17,064 nt of DNA, taken from an uncultured Oscillospiraceae bacterium. Its GTDB lineage: Bacteria; Bacillota; Clostridia; Oscillospirales; Ruminococcaceae. The notes beneath the pieces are model-generated. The model was not told the DNA's origin. It was given only the letters and a program-made list of their open reading frames with translations, and did no database searches. A program made the position numbers and the translations under genes. The DNA lies in assembly GCA_934446565.1 (NCBI GenBank), contig CAKSEO010000052.1, positions 1 through 17,064 of the forward strand. Reading direction: 5' to 3'. Of this stretch, positions 1 through 6,724 are shown one piece after another (position 1 is the stretch's first letter; every line of letters starts with the position of its first letter).

Positions 1-26
1 TTCATATTCCTCGCTGCTTAATATTC

Positions 27-65
27 AAAAAGCCATCTTTCTTTTTCTACGAAAGATGGCTTTTT
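27..65. terminator. Bidirectional rho-independent terminator
   Basis: A perfect 15-bp inverted repeat (27-41 with 51-65) with a 9-nt loop has A5 at one base and T5 at the other, so it would terminate transcription in either direction. On the minus strand it serves the lipoprotein gene ending at 134. On the plus strand it would serve a gene lying left of the window. Confidence 0.85.
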
Positions 66-75
66 CGACAAGCTG

Positions 76-100
76 AAAGGGGCGGCTATGCAGCCCCTTT
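76..100. other. GC-rich hairpin between gene end and terminator
   Basis: AAAGGGGC (76-83) pairs with GCCCCTTT (93-100); the stem continues across one G/A mismatch to a TAT loop. No clear T-run follows on either strand. It is probably an accessory 3'-end hairpin that stabilises the message or assists the terminator at 27-65, rather than a terminator by itself. Confidence 0.55.
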
Positions 101-133
101 GTCTTGTTATATTATATGGAGGATTTTAATTGA

Positions 134-1990
134 TCATACTATCTGCTCACCGTTGACATATACATGATAACCATTAGAAACGATCTGGGATACATCCCCG
201 TCAAACTCTGTGATGTAACTGTCTGCGGTCAACTCCCAATGCGAATCGCCGCTGAGAGTTACCTTTACAGTTCCGTCCTCGCCGTCAGGATTTACCGCGC
301 CATTAAGCGTGGAATCCGTCAGAGTCATGTCTAGACTGGAAATGCTGTCAACAAGTATGTTTCCATCAATGGTCTGGTCCTCAGCCGTGAGGATAACGTC
401 GCCGCCATTCGCTCCCTCGGTGCCCCATCCGCGGGAGCTGGAATTGCCCTCTACCCGTAGAAATGTGTCATTCGCCAGGGTAAATTCAACATTTTTCAGC
501 GAAATGGTGCAGTCCGTATTCGTTACATAGAACATATCCCCGGCAAGACCTGTTATGCTGCCGCCGTCTGCGGTGAAATACGCCTCTCCGATGTCGGCGT
601 CGCCGGACATGCTCTGATAGATCATTATCGTGTGGATATTTTCATCGGAATCTCCATTATACGTTCCTGACATGCTGCCGGAAAGAGTGCAGTTGTTAAG
701 AACTACGCTGTTCTTTCCCTCTACGACTACGCCCTCGCTGGCGTTTGCCGTGAGCTCCGCGTCGTTTACGGTTATGTCAGCCGTGGAATATACTGCCGGG
801 CTTCCGGTGCCGTTGGTAACATATTTGCCGCCGTTTACCGTTACGGTTCCGCCGCCGCGGTCTGTTCTTATCGCCGCTGAGGAATTGCCCTGCGTTTCAA
901 CGTCTAGGTCATTCGCGATCATAGTTCCGCCGCCGGTGGTCTGTATACCGCCGGAATTGCGCTCTGTAGTGCGGATAACGCTGTCAGATATCGTCACGGT
1001 AGTTCCTTCGCCGTAGCTGAACACTGCATTTCCATTGACTGCGCTGGTGTTGAATGTTGAGTTGCTGATCGTCACCTTTGCGCCGTTGGTCGCCAGGAAT
1101 CCCGCATTCTGACCGTAGAAGTCACCGTTCTCCGTGTTGGAGGAACTGCCGCCATTCTTGTTAACGGTTATGTTGTTGAACACCGCTTCCGCGCTGTCTA
1201 CGCGTAAGGCGTTCTCGTCATCGCCGATGGAAGTGTATTCCGTGTCGCTCTCCTCGGTGTTTTCAGTTATCGTGTTAGCAGAGGTGCCGTTAGTTACCTC
1301 GCTGCTGCCGCCGAATCCGTTTCCTGCTGCAAGGTTCTTAACCAGCGCGGACGCTGCGGTACCATCATCATTCAGCGTAACTGCAAGCACGCTTCCTACG
1401 GTTATATCGTCGAGAGTGCCTTCGCTGCTTCCCTGGAGGAACTCCACGTTTATCTCGGTATCGTCGGTCACTGTGAATTCAATGCTGCTTCCATTGGATT
1501 CGAACGTGCTGCCGGATTCTCCGGGTTTTGCAGGAGCTTCTCCGCCGGGTGCAGAGCCATTGTCGGAGGGCTTGTCGGGAGCTTCTCCGCCGGGTGCAGA
1601 GCCATTGTCGGAGGGCTTGTCGGGAGCTTCTCCGCCGGGTGCAGAGCCATTGTCGGAGGGCTTGTCGGGAGCTTCTCCGCCGGGTGCAGAGCCGCCGTCG
1701 GAGGGCTTGTCGGGAGCTTCTCCGCCGGGTGCAGAGTCCACTGAAGCCACAACTATTTCGCCTTCATCGGCGGTTATTATGTTGCCGTCCACCGCTGTAA
1801 CCTTTACAGTCTTGTGGCTCTGGGACTGCTGTGCTTCCGGGGTCTCGGATGTCTGGGAGGCTGCTGTATCCGCCGTTGTCACCGCTGAACTTTCTGAACT
1901 GTCAGAGCTTTCAGTACCGCTGGAGCATCCGGTGGCTGATATGGCGACTATCGCTGCGCATGCTAACGCAATATATCTTGATTTTTTCAT
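134..1990 (-). CDS. Secreted beta-helix lipoprotein with Pro/Gly-rich tandem repeats
   Basis: This is a 618-aa protein. Residues 1-22 form a lipoprotein signal peptide (MKK start, hydrophobic core, lipobox ending ATGC with Cys22), so it should be anchored on the outer face of the membrane. A Ser/Thr/Gln-rich linker (23-58) follows. A small beta-rich domain comes next, with one half at about 60-82 and the other at about 166-220 (TVTDDTEI, DDITVGSVLAVTL). Between the halves sit five 15-residue repeats SAPGGEAPDKPSDNG (86-160). Residues from about 255 to the end are Asn/Gly/Thr-rich, with recurrent T-V-x-(I/V)-x-(D/N) turns typical of right-handed parallel beta-helix (pectate-lyase-like) proteins. 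No catalytic motif is evident; carbohydrate binding or surface adhesion is a guess. The RBS is weak (AAAGAAAG). The gene is monocistronic, with a promoter near 2042 and a terminator at 27-65. Confidence 0.75.
   Translation of the reverse strand: MKKSRYIALACAAIVAISATGCSSGTESSDSSESSAVTTADTAASQTSETPEAQQSQSHKTVKVTAVDGNIITADEGEIVVASVDSAPGGEAPDKPSDGGSAPGGEAPDKPSDNGSAPGGEAPDKPSDNGSAPGGEAPDKPSDNGSAPGGEAPAKPGESGSTFESNGSSIEFTVTDDTEINVEFLQGSSEGTLDDITVGSVLAVTLNDDGTAASALVKNLAAGNGFGGSSEVTNGTSANTITENTEESDTEYTSIGDDENALRVDSAEAVFNNITVNKNGGSSSNTENGDFYGQNAGFLATNGAKVTISNSTFNTSAVNGNAVFSYGEGTTVTISDSVIRTTERNSGGIQTTGGGTMIANDLDVETQGNSSAAIRTDRGGGTVTVNGGKYVTNGTGSPAVYSTADITVNDAELTANASEGVVVEGKNSVVLNNCTLSGSMSGTYNGDSDENIHTIMIYQSMSGDADIGEAYFTADGGSITGLAGDMFYVTNTDCTISLKNVEFTLANDTFLRVEGNSSSRGWGTEGANGGDVILTAEDQTIDGNILVDSISSLDMTLTDSTLNGAVNPDGEDGTVKVTLSGDSHWELTADSYITEFDGDVSQIVSNGYHVYVNGEQIV
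1511..1735 (-). repeat. Five 45-bp tandem repeats (15 codons each) inside the beta-helix lipoprotein
   Basis: The units are 1511-1555, 1556-1600, 1601-1645, 1646-1690 and 1691-1735. The three middle units are identical or nearly so. The outer two differ: the 1691-1735 unit encodes ...PSDGG and the 1511-1555 unit encodes ...AKPGESG. The array is in frame, so copy-number change keeps the gene open. Near-identity at the DNA level points to recent duplication or slippage. Confidence 0.95.
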
Positions 1991-2041
1991 AATATCACTG
2001 TCTTTCTTTAGTAGGAGGCGCCACTTTTTGTTTACGATTAG

Positions 2042-2076
2042 ATTATATCCACTAAACGTGATATTTTGGTGATATT
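2042..2076 (-). promoter_or_regulatory. Promoter with 11-bp-spaced direct repeats upstream of the beta-helix lipoprotein
   Basis: On the minus strand a perfect TATAAT lies at 2047-2042. No good -35 box is found at the right distance. The -35 region is instead covered by two copies of AATATCAC (2076-2069 and 2065-2058), exactly 11 bp apart, i.e. one helical turn. This is the usual arrangement of direct-repeat sites for OmpR/PhoB-type response regulators acting as activators. The regulator is unknown. The -10 call is firm; the operator is an inference. Confidence 0.5.
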
Positions 2077-2125
2077 ATTGGCAATAAAAATTGAACACCC
2101 CGGGAAAAATACAACAGATAAATGT

Positions 2126-2154
2126 GAAAAATCACCGCATGTCACTGCGGCGAT
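2126..2154 (-). terminator. Rho-independent terminator of the 208-aa lipoprotein gene
   Basis: On the minus strand ATCGCCGCA (2154-2146) pairs with TGCGGTGAT (2139-2131), 9 bp with one G-T wobble and a 6-nt loop. T5 follows immediately. It begins 12 nt after the stop codon at 2166. Confidence 0.8.
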
Positions 2155-2165
2155 CTCCACTTTAT

Positions 2166-2792
2166 TCATGCTATGCTGATCTCCCATAGGAACAGGGAAC
2201 TGTCCCTGCCGCTCATATCCACGGCGTAGTACTTCACTTTTCCGTCCGCGTCGGTGAACGATATTCCGTTGTTCGGGATATCTCCCAAAAATTCCATTCC
2301 TGCCACCAGCGGGCGCTCCGGAGTCAGCTCCGGCTGGGAGTACACCTCCTCCACAGCAAACGCGAAATTCCCAGCGTCATCGTAGTCCTGCATGGATATC
2401 GACAGCAATTTGAAGTCGGTCACGGTGCTTTCCGCAGTGAACACCACCTGGACGGTCAACGCGTAGTCATTGGGATCGTACTCGTCATGCCCGCCAAGCT
2501 CCGGTACCTCCCAAATGTACTGCGCCTTTACCGGGAGTTTCTCCGCGCTCTCCTCCCCGGTCGCTTCAACGGTCGGGACCGGCTCCCCGGTCGCTTCAAC
2601 GGTCGTGACCGGCTCTCCGGTAAGCTGTGGCTCGGTGCTCGGCGGCTCGGACGCCGTCCCCGGCTCCGATGTGGTCAGAGTTGTCTGCACTGAAGATTCG
2701 GAGTCAGCCGCGCTGCTTTCCGGGGCGGAATTCCCTGCCCCGCAGCCTGTAAGCAGAAGCATTGACGCTAATATTGCGATTTTCTTTTTCAT
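2166..2792 (-). CDS. Lipoprotein of unknown function
   Basis: This is a 208-aa protein starting at the ATG at 2792. An ATG 15 bases further upstream overlaps the Shine-Dalgarno sequence itself (ATGGAGGT), so it is unlikely to be the start. A GGAGG lies 8 nt before 2792 and fixes the shorter form. Residues 1-17 are a lipoprotein signal peptide (MKKKIAIL, lipobox LTGC, Cys17). A Ser/Thr/Pro/Glu-rich linker follows to about residue 80 and includes two 10-residue tandem repeats (GEPVTTVEAT type). The C-terminal ~125 residues are a compact beta-rich domain with VPELGGHDEY, DYALTVQVVF and GKVKYYAVDMSG. I do not recognise the family. The protein is likely exposed at the cell surface. The gene is monocistronic, with its own promoter and terminator, and is divergent from the HAD operon. 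Confidence 0.8.
   Translation of the reverse strand: MKKKIAILASMLLLTGCGAGNSAPESSAADSESSVQTTLTTSEPGTASEPPSTEPQLTGEPVTTVEATGEPVPTVEATGEESAEKLPVKAQYIWEVPELGGHDEYDPNDYALTVQVVFTAESTVTDFKLLSISMQDYDDAGNFAFAVEEVYSQPELTPERPLVAGMEFLGDIPNNGISFTDADGKVKYYAVDMSGRDSSLFLWEISIA
2555..2614 (-). repeat. Two 30-bp tandem repeats in the lipoprotein linker
   Basis: The units 2555-2584 and 2585-2614 differ at a single base (Thr/Pro codon change). They encode the decapeptide GEPV(T/P)TVEAT in the disordered linker. A partial third copy (GE) follows. The repeat is in frame and probably arose by slippage. Confidence 0.85.
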
Positions 2793-2830
2793 ATACAGTA
2801 CCTCCATTTTCCATCAGTGGTTATTATGAT

Positions 2831-2859
2831 ATTATAGCAGATATTCCATGAAAAGTCAA
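2831..2859 (-). promoter_or_regulatory. Sigma-A promoter of the 208-aa lipoprotein
   Basis: On the minus strand the -35 TTGACT (2859-2854), a 17-bp spacer and the -10 TATAAT (2836-2831) with an extended-10 TGC give a strong housekeeping-type promoter. The predicted transcription start is near 2824. It lies back to back with the HAD-operon promoter. Confidence 0.85.
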
Positions 2860-2893
2860 TCAATTTACAGTTGCGCAGATGTAAAAATTCCTA

Positions 2894-2922
2894 TTGAAAC
2901 ATTGCGGAATATATGCTATAAT
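2894..2922 (+). promoter_or_regulatory. Sigma-A promoter of the five-gene HAD operon
   Basis: TTGAAA (2894-2899), a 17-bp spacer and TATAAT (2917-2922) with an extended-10 TGC. The predicted start is near 2929, giving a leader of about 55 nt before the ATG at 2983. Confidence 0.85.
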
Positions 2923-2982
2923 ACAATGTGAAGGCTATCAGAGCCATAGATAAACAAGCAGAACAAAAGCGAGGAAATACAT

Positions 2983-3792
2983 ATGATAAAGCTTATCGCA
3001 AGCGACATGGATGGCACCCTGCTCAACGACAGGAAAGAGCTCCCCGGGGACTTCCTCGAGGTATTCGAAGAGCTGGAGCGCCGCGGCATAAAATTCACCG
3101 TAGCGAGCGGACGCTCCTTTGACGCGGTGGCGCACCTGTTCCCCGAGGAATACCGCACGCGGCTGGATTTCATCTGCGACAACGGCGCGAACGTTATCCA
3201 CGAGGGAAAGCAGGTCAGCGTGACTCCGCTGGACCGCGGCACATTCGAGCAGCTGATAAGGGCGTGCGAGGAGATAGGCGGACTGCGCGTGCTGGTCTGC
3301 GCGGGAAAGGGGACCTACCACCTCACCGCAGACGAGGAATTCAGCGCGGAGATCGCAAAATACTACAAAAACCACATCCCCTGCGACGACCTGCTGTCGG
3401 TGGACGACGTGATCTACAAGCTCGCCGTCTGCGACATGAAAGGCACTCAGCAGCACGCCAAGCCCGCCATTGACGCGATTTTCGGCGACCGGCTCAACGT
3501 GCAGGTGTCCGGTCCGATATGGATGGACGTAATGGGCGCTGGAGTAAGCAAGGGCAGCGCCCTGAAAGCTCTCGGCGAGCATCTCGGTATCTCCCCGGCG
3601 GACACCATGGCTTTCGGCGACTTTTACAACGACGCGGATATGCTCAAATACGCCGGCTGGAGCTTCGCAATGGAAAACGGTCACCCGGACATCAAGCGTA
3701 TGACGCGATTTCTTGCCCGCAGCAACAACGAAAACGGAGTGCTCCGCGCGATACGCCAGTACGCATTACAGGAGGAAACAAGCAACGTATGA
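2983..3792 (+). CDS. Cof-type HAD-IIB family phosphatase
   Basis: This is a 269-aa soluble hydrolase, the usual length for Cof/YidA-like enzymes that dephosphorylate sugar phosphates and related small metabolites. All four HAD motifs are visible. Motif I is DMDGTLL, with nucleophile Asp8 and acid/base Asp10. Motif II is the Ser of ASGR (42). Motif III is Lys190 in VSKGSAL. Motif IV is GDFYND (212-217), which binds Mg2+. The region between about 80 and 185 is the C2 cap that sets substrate choice; the actual substrate cannot be read from sequence. The RBS is GAGG, 8-9 nt before the ATG. It is first in the operon and its stop overlaps the next start by 4 nt (ATGA), implying translational coupling. 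Confidence 0.92.
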   Translation: MIKLIASDMDGTLLNDRKELPGDFLEVFEELERRGIKFTVASGRSFDAVAHLFPEEYRTRLDFICDNGANVIHEGKQVSVTPLDRGTFEQLIRACEEIGGLRVLVCAGKGTYHLTADEEFSAEIAKYYKNHIPCDDLLSVDDVIYKLAVCDMKGTQQHAKPAIDAIFGDRLNVQVSGPIWMDVMGAGVSKGSALKALGEHLGISPADTMAFGDFYNDADMLKYAGWSFAMENGHPDIKRMTRFLARSNNENGVLRAIRQYALQEETSNV

Positions 3793-4124
3793 ATATCCAG
3801 ATATTCGGTAAATCTAAGTGCTTTGACACAAAGAAAGCAGAGCGCTACTTCAAGGAGCGCGGAATAAAATTCCAGTCAGTTGATATACTTTCAAAGGGGC
3901 TCAGCAAGGGCGAGCTTGACAGCGTTGTAAAGGCTCTCGGAGGGAAAATAGACGCAGTTATCGACGAAAATTCAAAGGATTACGCCGAGATAAAATACCT
4001 GCTTGACTCCGCGAAGCCCGAAAAGCTTGAGGAAAACCCGAAGCTCTACAAGACCCCGATAGTCCGCAACGGCAGGCAGGCTACAGTAGGCTACTGCCCT
4101 GATATCTGGAAGAATTGGGAGTAA
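3789..4124 (+). CDS. ArsC/Spx-family thioredoxin-fold protein
   Basis: This 111-aa protein has the arsenate reductase/Spx fold. It has an N-terminal strand MNIQIFG, a single N-terminal cysteine (Cys11 in KSKCFDTKKAERYF) where ArsC has its catalytic Cys and Spx has CxxC, and the C-terminal TPIVRNGR segment (89-96) with cis-Pro90 and Arg93. A second cysteine (Cys103) lies near the end. The CxxC redox switch of Spx is absent, and I see no equivalent of the middle arginine of ArsC, so neither arsenate reduction nor RNA-polymerase binding should be assumed. The start is the ATG at 3789, overlapping the HAD stop; AGGAGG lies 13 nt upstream. The reading frame is open upstream, but that part lies inside the HAD gene and is not coding. 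Confidence 0.85.
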   Translation: MNIQIFGKSKCFDTKKAERYFKERGIKFQSVDILSKGLSKGELDSVVKALGGKIDAVIDENSKDYAEIKYLLDSAKPEKLEENPKLYKTPIVRNGRQATVGYCPDIWKNWE

Positions 4125-4127
4125 TAT

Positions 4128-5384
4128 ATGCAGATCGTTCTTATAATCGTCCTGATACTATGCTCGGCGTACTTCTCCGCAACGGAAACCGCGCTAAGCA
4201 GTGCAAACAAGATACGCCTGAAACACATGTCGGATACCGGAAGCCGCGCCGCAGAGCGCACCCTGAACATACTCGAAAAGTACGACAAGGCGCTGACGAC
4301 TATCCTCATCGGCAACAATATCGTGAACATCGCCTGCTCGTCCATCGCGACGATACTTGCGATATCACTGGTCGGCGAGAAGTACGGCTCGCTGGTGTCC
4401 ACCATCGCGACCACAGTCATCGTGCTCATATTCGGCGAGGTAATGCCCAAGAGCATCGCAAAGGACTATCCGGAGCAGATCGCAATGCTTTCTTCCGGGA
4501 TAATCTCGTTCCTGATGGTGGTGTTCACGCCGTTCTCAGCGCTGTTCATCCTGCTCAAAAAGGGAGTTTCCAAGCTGCTCCACAGCACCGGAAAGGTCAG
4601 CATGACCGAAGAAGAGCTGAAGGTCATGATAGACGAGATAGAGGACGAGGGCGTGCTCGAACAGCAGGAAAGCAACCTTGTACGAAGCGCGCTGGAATTC
4701 GACGAGATAACAGTAGACGAGATAATAACCCCGCGCGTCCGCATAACCGCCGTGGAGATAGGCGAGGATATCGCGGGCGTCCGGCAGAAGTTCCTCCAGG
4801 AGGAATATTCCCGCATGCCGGTTTACGAGCGCACTCTTGACAACATCATCGGTATAATAACCGAAAAGGAATTCTTCAAGCAGTACGAAAAGGGCGCGGA
4901 TTTCACTATCCGCAGCATTATGCAGGAAACGCTGTACCTTCCGCAGATGCAGAAGCTTTCCGAGGTATTCCGCACCATGCAGAAGCAGAAATGCCACATG
5001 AGCGTTGTGCTCGACCAGCACGGAGGTACCCTCGGCATTGTGACGATGGAGGATATCCTCGAGGAGCTTGTCGGCGAAATATGGGACGAGAGCGACGAGG
5101 TGAAATCCCCGGTAACAATGGTCGGCACAAACACTTTCGAGGTCTACGGGGATGTTTCGCTTAACTCGCTCCGGAGATTCTTCACCGCGCGCGATATCCC
5201 GGCGGAGATAGAGAGCGAGGCTCATACGGTTGCGGGATGGGTGCTCGGGTTGTTCGGAAGTATCCCGAAAAGCGGCGATATCACACGGACCGATGATTTC
5301 ACAGTAACAGTGTTGGACGCTGCGGACCTGCGCGTTAACAAGGTCCGTATCGAAATAAACAACGACAGGAAAGACGAGGATTGA
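4128..5384 (+). CDS. CorC/HlyC-family transporter-like protein (DUF21-CBS-CorC_HlyC)
   Basis: This 418-aa membrane protein belongs to the 'hemolysin C'/CNNM-like family, members of which are linked to Mg2+ or Co2+ transport or efflux. Residues 1-155 hold the DUF21 transmembrane domain: hydrophobic segments at about 1-18, 57-80, 88-108 and 121-145, with family signatures SATETALSSAN (17-27) and FGEVMPKSIAKDYPE (102-116). Two CBS domains follow at about 200-255 (SRMPVYERTLDNIIGII) and 262-320 (HMSVVLDQHGGTLGIVTMEDI), which bind adenine nucleotides in relatives. A CorC_HlyC domain is at about 330-410. GGGAG lies 6 nt before the ATG, and only 3 nt separate it from the previous stop. The protein is not a haemolysin in the toxin sense; the ion is unknown. 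Confidence 0.92.
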   Translation: MQIVLIIVLILCSAYFSATETALSSANKIRLKHMSDTGSRAAERTLNILEKYDKALTTILIGNNIVNIACSSIATILAISLVGEKYGSLVSTIATTVIVLIFGEVMPKSIAKDYPEQIAMLSSGIISFLMVVFTPFSALFILLKKGVSKLLHSTGKVSMTEEELKVMIDEIEDEGVLEQQESNLVRSALEFDEITVDEIITPRVRITAVEIGEDIAGVRQKFLQEEYSRMPVYERTLDNIIGIITEKEFFKQYEKGADFTIRSIMQETLYLPQMQKLSEVFRTMQKQKCHMSVVLDQHGGTLGIVTMEDILEELVGEIWDESDEVKSPVTMVGTNTFEVYGDVSLNSLRRFFTARDIPAEIESEAHTVAGWVLGLFGSIPKSGDITRTDDFTVTVLDAADLRVNKVRIEINNDRKDED

Positions 5385-5387
5385 CAG

Positions 5388-5639
5388 ATGATAGAATTCA
5401 GATACGACACGCAGCTGCTTATCGAGGGCGAAAATCTTGACGAGGACGCAATAAACGACTACATCCGCACCAATTTCAAGGGTGATTCTCTGCTCGCAGT
5501 CGGCGATGACGAGCTCATCAAGCTCCACTACCACACCAACGAGCCCTGGAAAGTGCTGGAATACTGCGCTTCCCTCGGCGAGATATACGACATCGTAGTT
5601 GAGGACATGGACAGACAGTCGAGGGGTCTTAAAGGCTGA
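5388..5639 (+). CDS. Stand-alone homologue of the FakA (DAK2/YloV) middle domain
   Basis: This 83-aa protein aligns by eye with the middle domain of fatty-acid kinase A (YloV, DAK2-domain proteins). Matching landmarks are an (F/Y)xTxxLIEGENLD start, GDSLLAVGDDELIK (32-45), the HxHTNxP motif as HYHTNEP (47-53), KVLEY (55-59) and a closing VEDM (71-74). FakA itself is over 500 aa and has a kinase domain before and a DegV-like domain after this segment; neither is present here. In FakA this region usually has FCTEF; the corresponding Cys is Asp here, while the two His remain. It starts 3 nt after the CorC stop with GAGG 7 nt upstream, and its stop overlaps the next ATG by 1 nt. A scaffold or ligand-sensing role is conjecture. 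Confidence 0.75.
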   Translation: MIEFRYDTQLLIEGENLDEDAINDYIRTNFKGDSLLAVGDDELIKLHYHTNEPWKVLEYCASLGEIYDIVVEDMDRQSRGLKG

Positions 5640-6607
5640 TGAAAACAGTAATTATCGACAACAGCCTGTGCACGCTCCCCATCGACGAGGGAGTCAGCCC
5701 GACCCTCATCTGCCGATATATCCAGGCACTCGCCGAGACCGGAGTTAAATATGTCGAGCTGGATTTCCGGACGATAATGAAAATGCACGAGCTCCCGGAC
5801 TGCGTGGAGTATATATTCCGGCTGGGAGACCCGATGTTTGCGGAACTCACCCAGGCGTTCGATTTTCGTTATGTGGTTGTCACTATGCACGACATCAAGG
5901 ATCCGATCAATATTGGAAATACGCCCGTGATACTTGAAATACCGAAATTCCAGGGCTTTACCCGTAAATTACAGGCTCTGGCGCAGAATTTCATTTCAGG
6001 TCCTATCTCAATGGTAAGAGTGCGCAACAGCTTCGACTTCATGACCATCGAGCAGTCCAGGGAGCTGGTATGGCGTGCGAAAAACACATTCACTGTTCCT
6101 GTGGATATCTGCCCGATGGACGGCAAAAAGACTGCGCTGGACACTGCGCTGAAAGTATCTAACGCAGGGATCGACAGCATGACGCTATGCATGGGCAAAT
6201 CCAAAAGCTACGCTTCGCTGGAGGATTTTCTGTTCACTCTGACGATGATATTCAACAGCATGCCGAAGGAATACAGCATCCCCGCGCTTTGCAAGGCAGA
6301 GGCTTATCACAGGATGGTTTTCGGGCTGAGGTCCGCCGATCGTATCACCGAAATAATGGAGAACATAGACTACGACATAAATCACCTGACCAACACCGAC
6401 ACCGGAGACCGCGTAAAAATGCACGTCAGCCTGAAAGACCGCATGCTGCTGCGCCGTAGCTACGTCACAGCGCTCCAGCGTTTCGCGGAGGAAGAGGACA
6501 TCCCGGAAGATATCGCTCAGGAGATCTACGACGCCATCGATCATTTCGACATGTCGCTGTTCGACCAGGCGTTCATCCAGGATGAGAAAAATAAGATACT
6601 CAATTAA
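5639..6607 (+). CDS. Divergent HMGL-like TIM-barrel protein, probably without the usual active site
   Basis: This 322-aa soluble protein looks like a decayed relative of the DRE-TIM/HMGL family (homocitrate synthase, isopropylmalate synthase, HMG-CoA lyase). The opening VIIDNSLCTLPIDEGVSP sits where relatives have a TLRDGEQ-type motif, followed by a helix and TGVKYVELDF (35-43), like the G-(V/A)-x-x-(I/V)-E strand. The stretch around 165-210 (ALDTALKVSNAGIDSMTLCM, then YASLEDFLFTL) matches the late-barrel 'A-l-x-A-G-a-d-x-v ... a-s-L-E-d' pattern. The Arg-Asp of the DRE motif and the HxH/HxN metal ligands are not found. The C-terminal ~80 residues are helical. It closes the operon (1-nt overlap, TGATG). 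Family assignment is tentative and function unknown. Confidence 0.55.
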   Translation: MKTVIIDNSLCTLPIDEGVSPTLICRYIQALAETGVKYVELDFRTIMKMHELPDCVEYIFRLGDPMFAELTQAFDFRYVVVTMHDIKDPINIGNTPVILEIPKFQGFTRKLQALAQNFISGPISMVRVRNSFDFMTIEQSRELVWRAKNTFTVPVDICPMDGKKTALDTALKVSNAGIDSMTLCMGKSKSYASLEDFLFTLTMIFNSMPKEYSIPALCKAEAYHRMVFGLRSADRITEIMENIDYDINHLTNTDTGDRVKMHVSLKDRMLLRRSYVTALQRFAEEEDIPEDIAQEIYDAIDHFDMSLFDQAFIQDEKNKILN

Positions 6608-6625
6608 TAATAAATGCGCCCGCCG

Positions 6626-6666
6626 AAAACTATGATTTATATTCTTCCTGAATAAATCATAGTTTT
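6626..6666. terminator. AT-rich hairpin terminator between convergent operons
   Basis: A perfect 15-bp inverted repeat, 6626-6640 with 6652-6666 (AAAACTATGATTTAT and its complement), has an 11-nt loop. A4/T4 at the bases would let it act in both directions. It starts 18 nt after the HMGL-like stop codon. Confidence 0.75.
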
Positions 6667-6693
6667 AACCAATTGGACTTTTCAATAAACTGA

Positions 6694-6724
6694 GACCGCC
6701 CGGGATCCCCGGACGGTCATTTTT
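6694..6724 (+). terminator. Second rho-independent terminator, overlapping the end of the transglycosylase gene
   Basis: GACCG-C-CCGGG (6694-6704) pairs with CCCGG-A-CGGTC (6708-6718) around a 3-nt loop with one mismatch, followed by ATTTTT on the plus strand. The T-run overlaps the stop codon of the convergent transglycosylase gene (6723-6725). Together with the hairpin at 6626-6666 it insulates the two converging operons. Confidence 0.75.

Noticed and set aside
1511..1735. Possible CRISPR array
   Set aside because: The 45-bp units are contiguous with no unique spacers and are in frame within a coding sequence, so this is a protein repeat.
1134..2072. Long open frame on the plus strand opposite the beta-helix lipoprotein
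   Set aside because: It is antisense to a gene with a clear signal peptide, linker and repeats. Its product is Ser/Pro-rich low complexity without an RBS or recognised domain, as expected for a shadow frame opposite Ser/Gly/Asp-rich coding DNA.
2792..2807. Upstream ATG at 2807 as start of the 208-aa lipoprotein
   Set aside because: It overlaps the Shine-Dalgarno sequence (ATGGAGGT) and would put five extra residues before a normal signal peptide. The ATG at 2792 has ideal spacing.
3519..3788. N-terminal extension of the ArsC-like protein back to 3519
   Set aside because: This stretch lies wholly within the HAD gene in another frame. The ATG at 3789 begins a complete thioredoxin-fold domain and overlaps the HAD stop in ATGA.
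3789..4124. True arsenate reductase or Spx regulator
   Set aside because: Only one N-terminal Cys (no Spx CxxC), and the middle catalytic Arg of ArsC is not seen. There are no other arsenic-resistance genes nearby.
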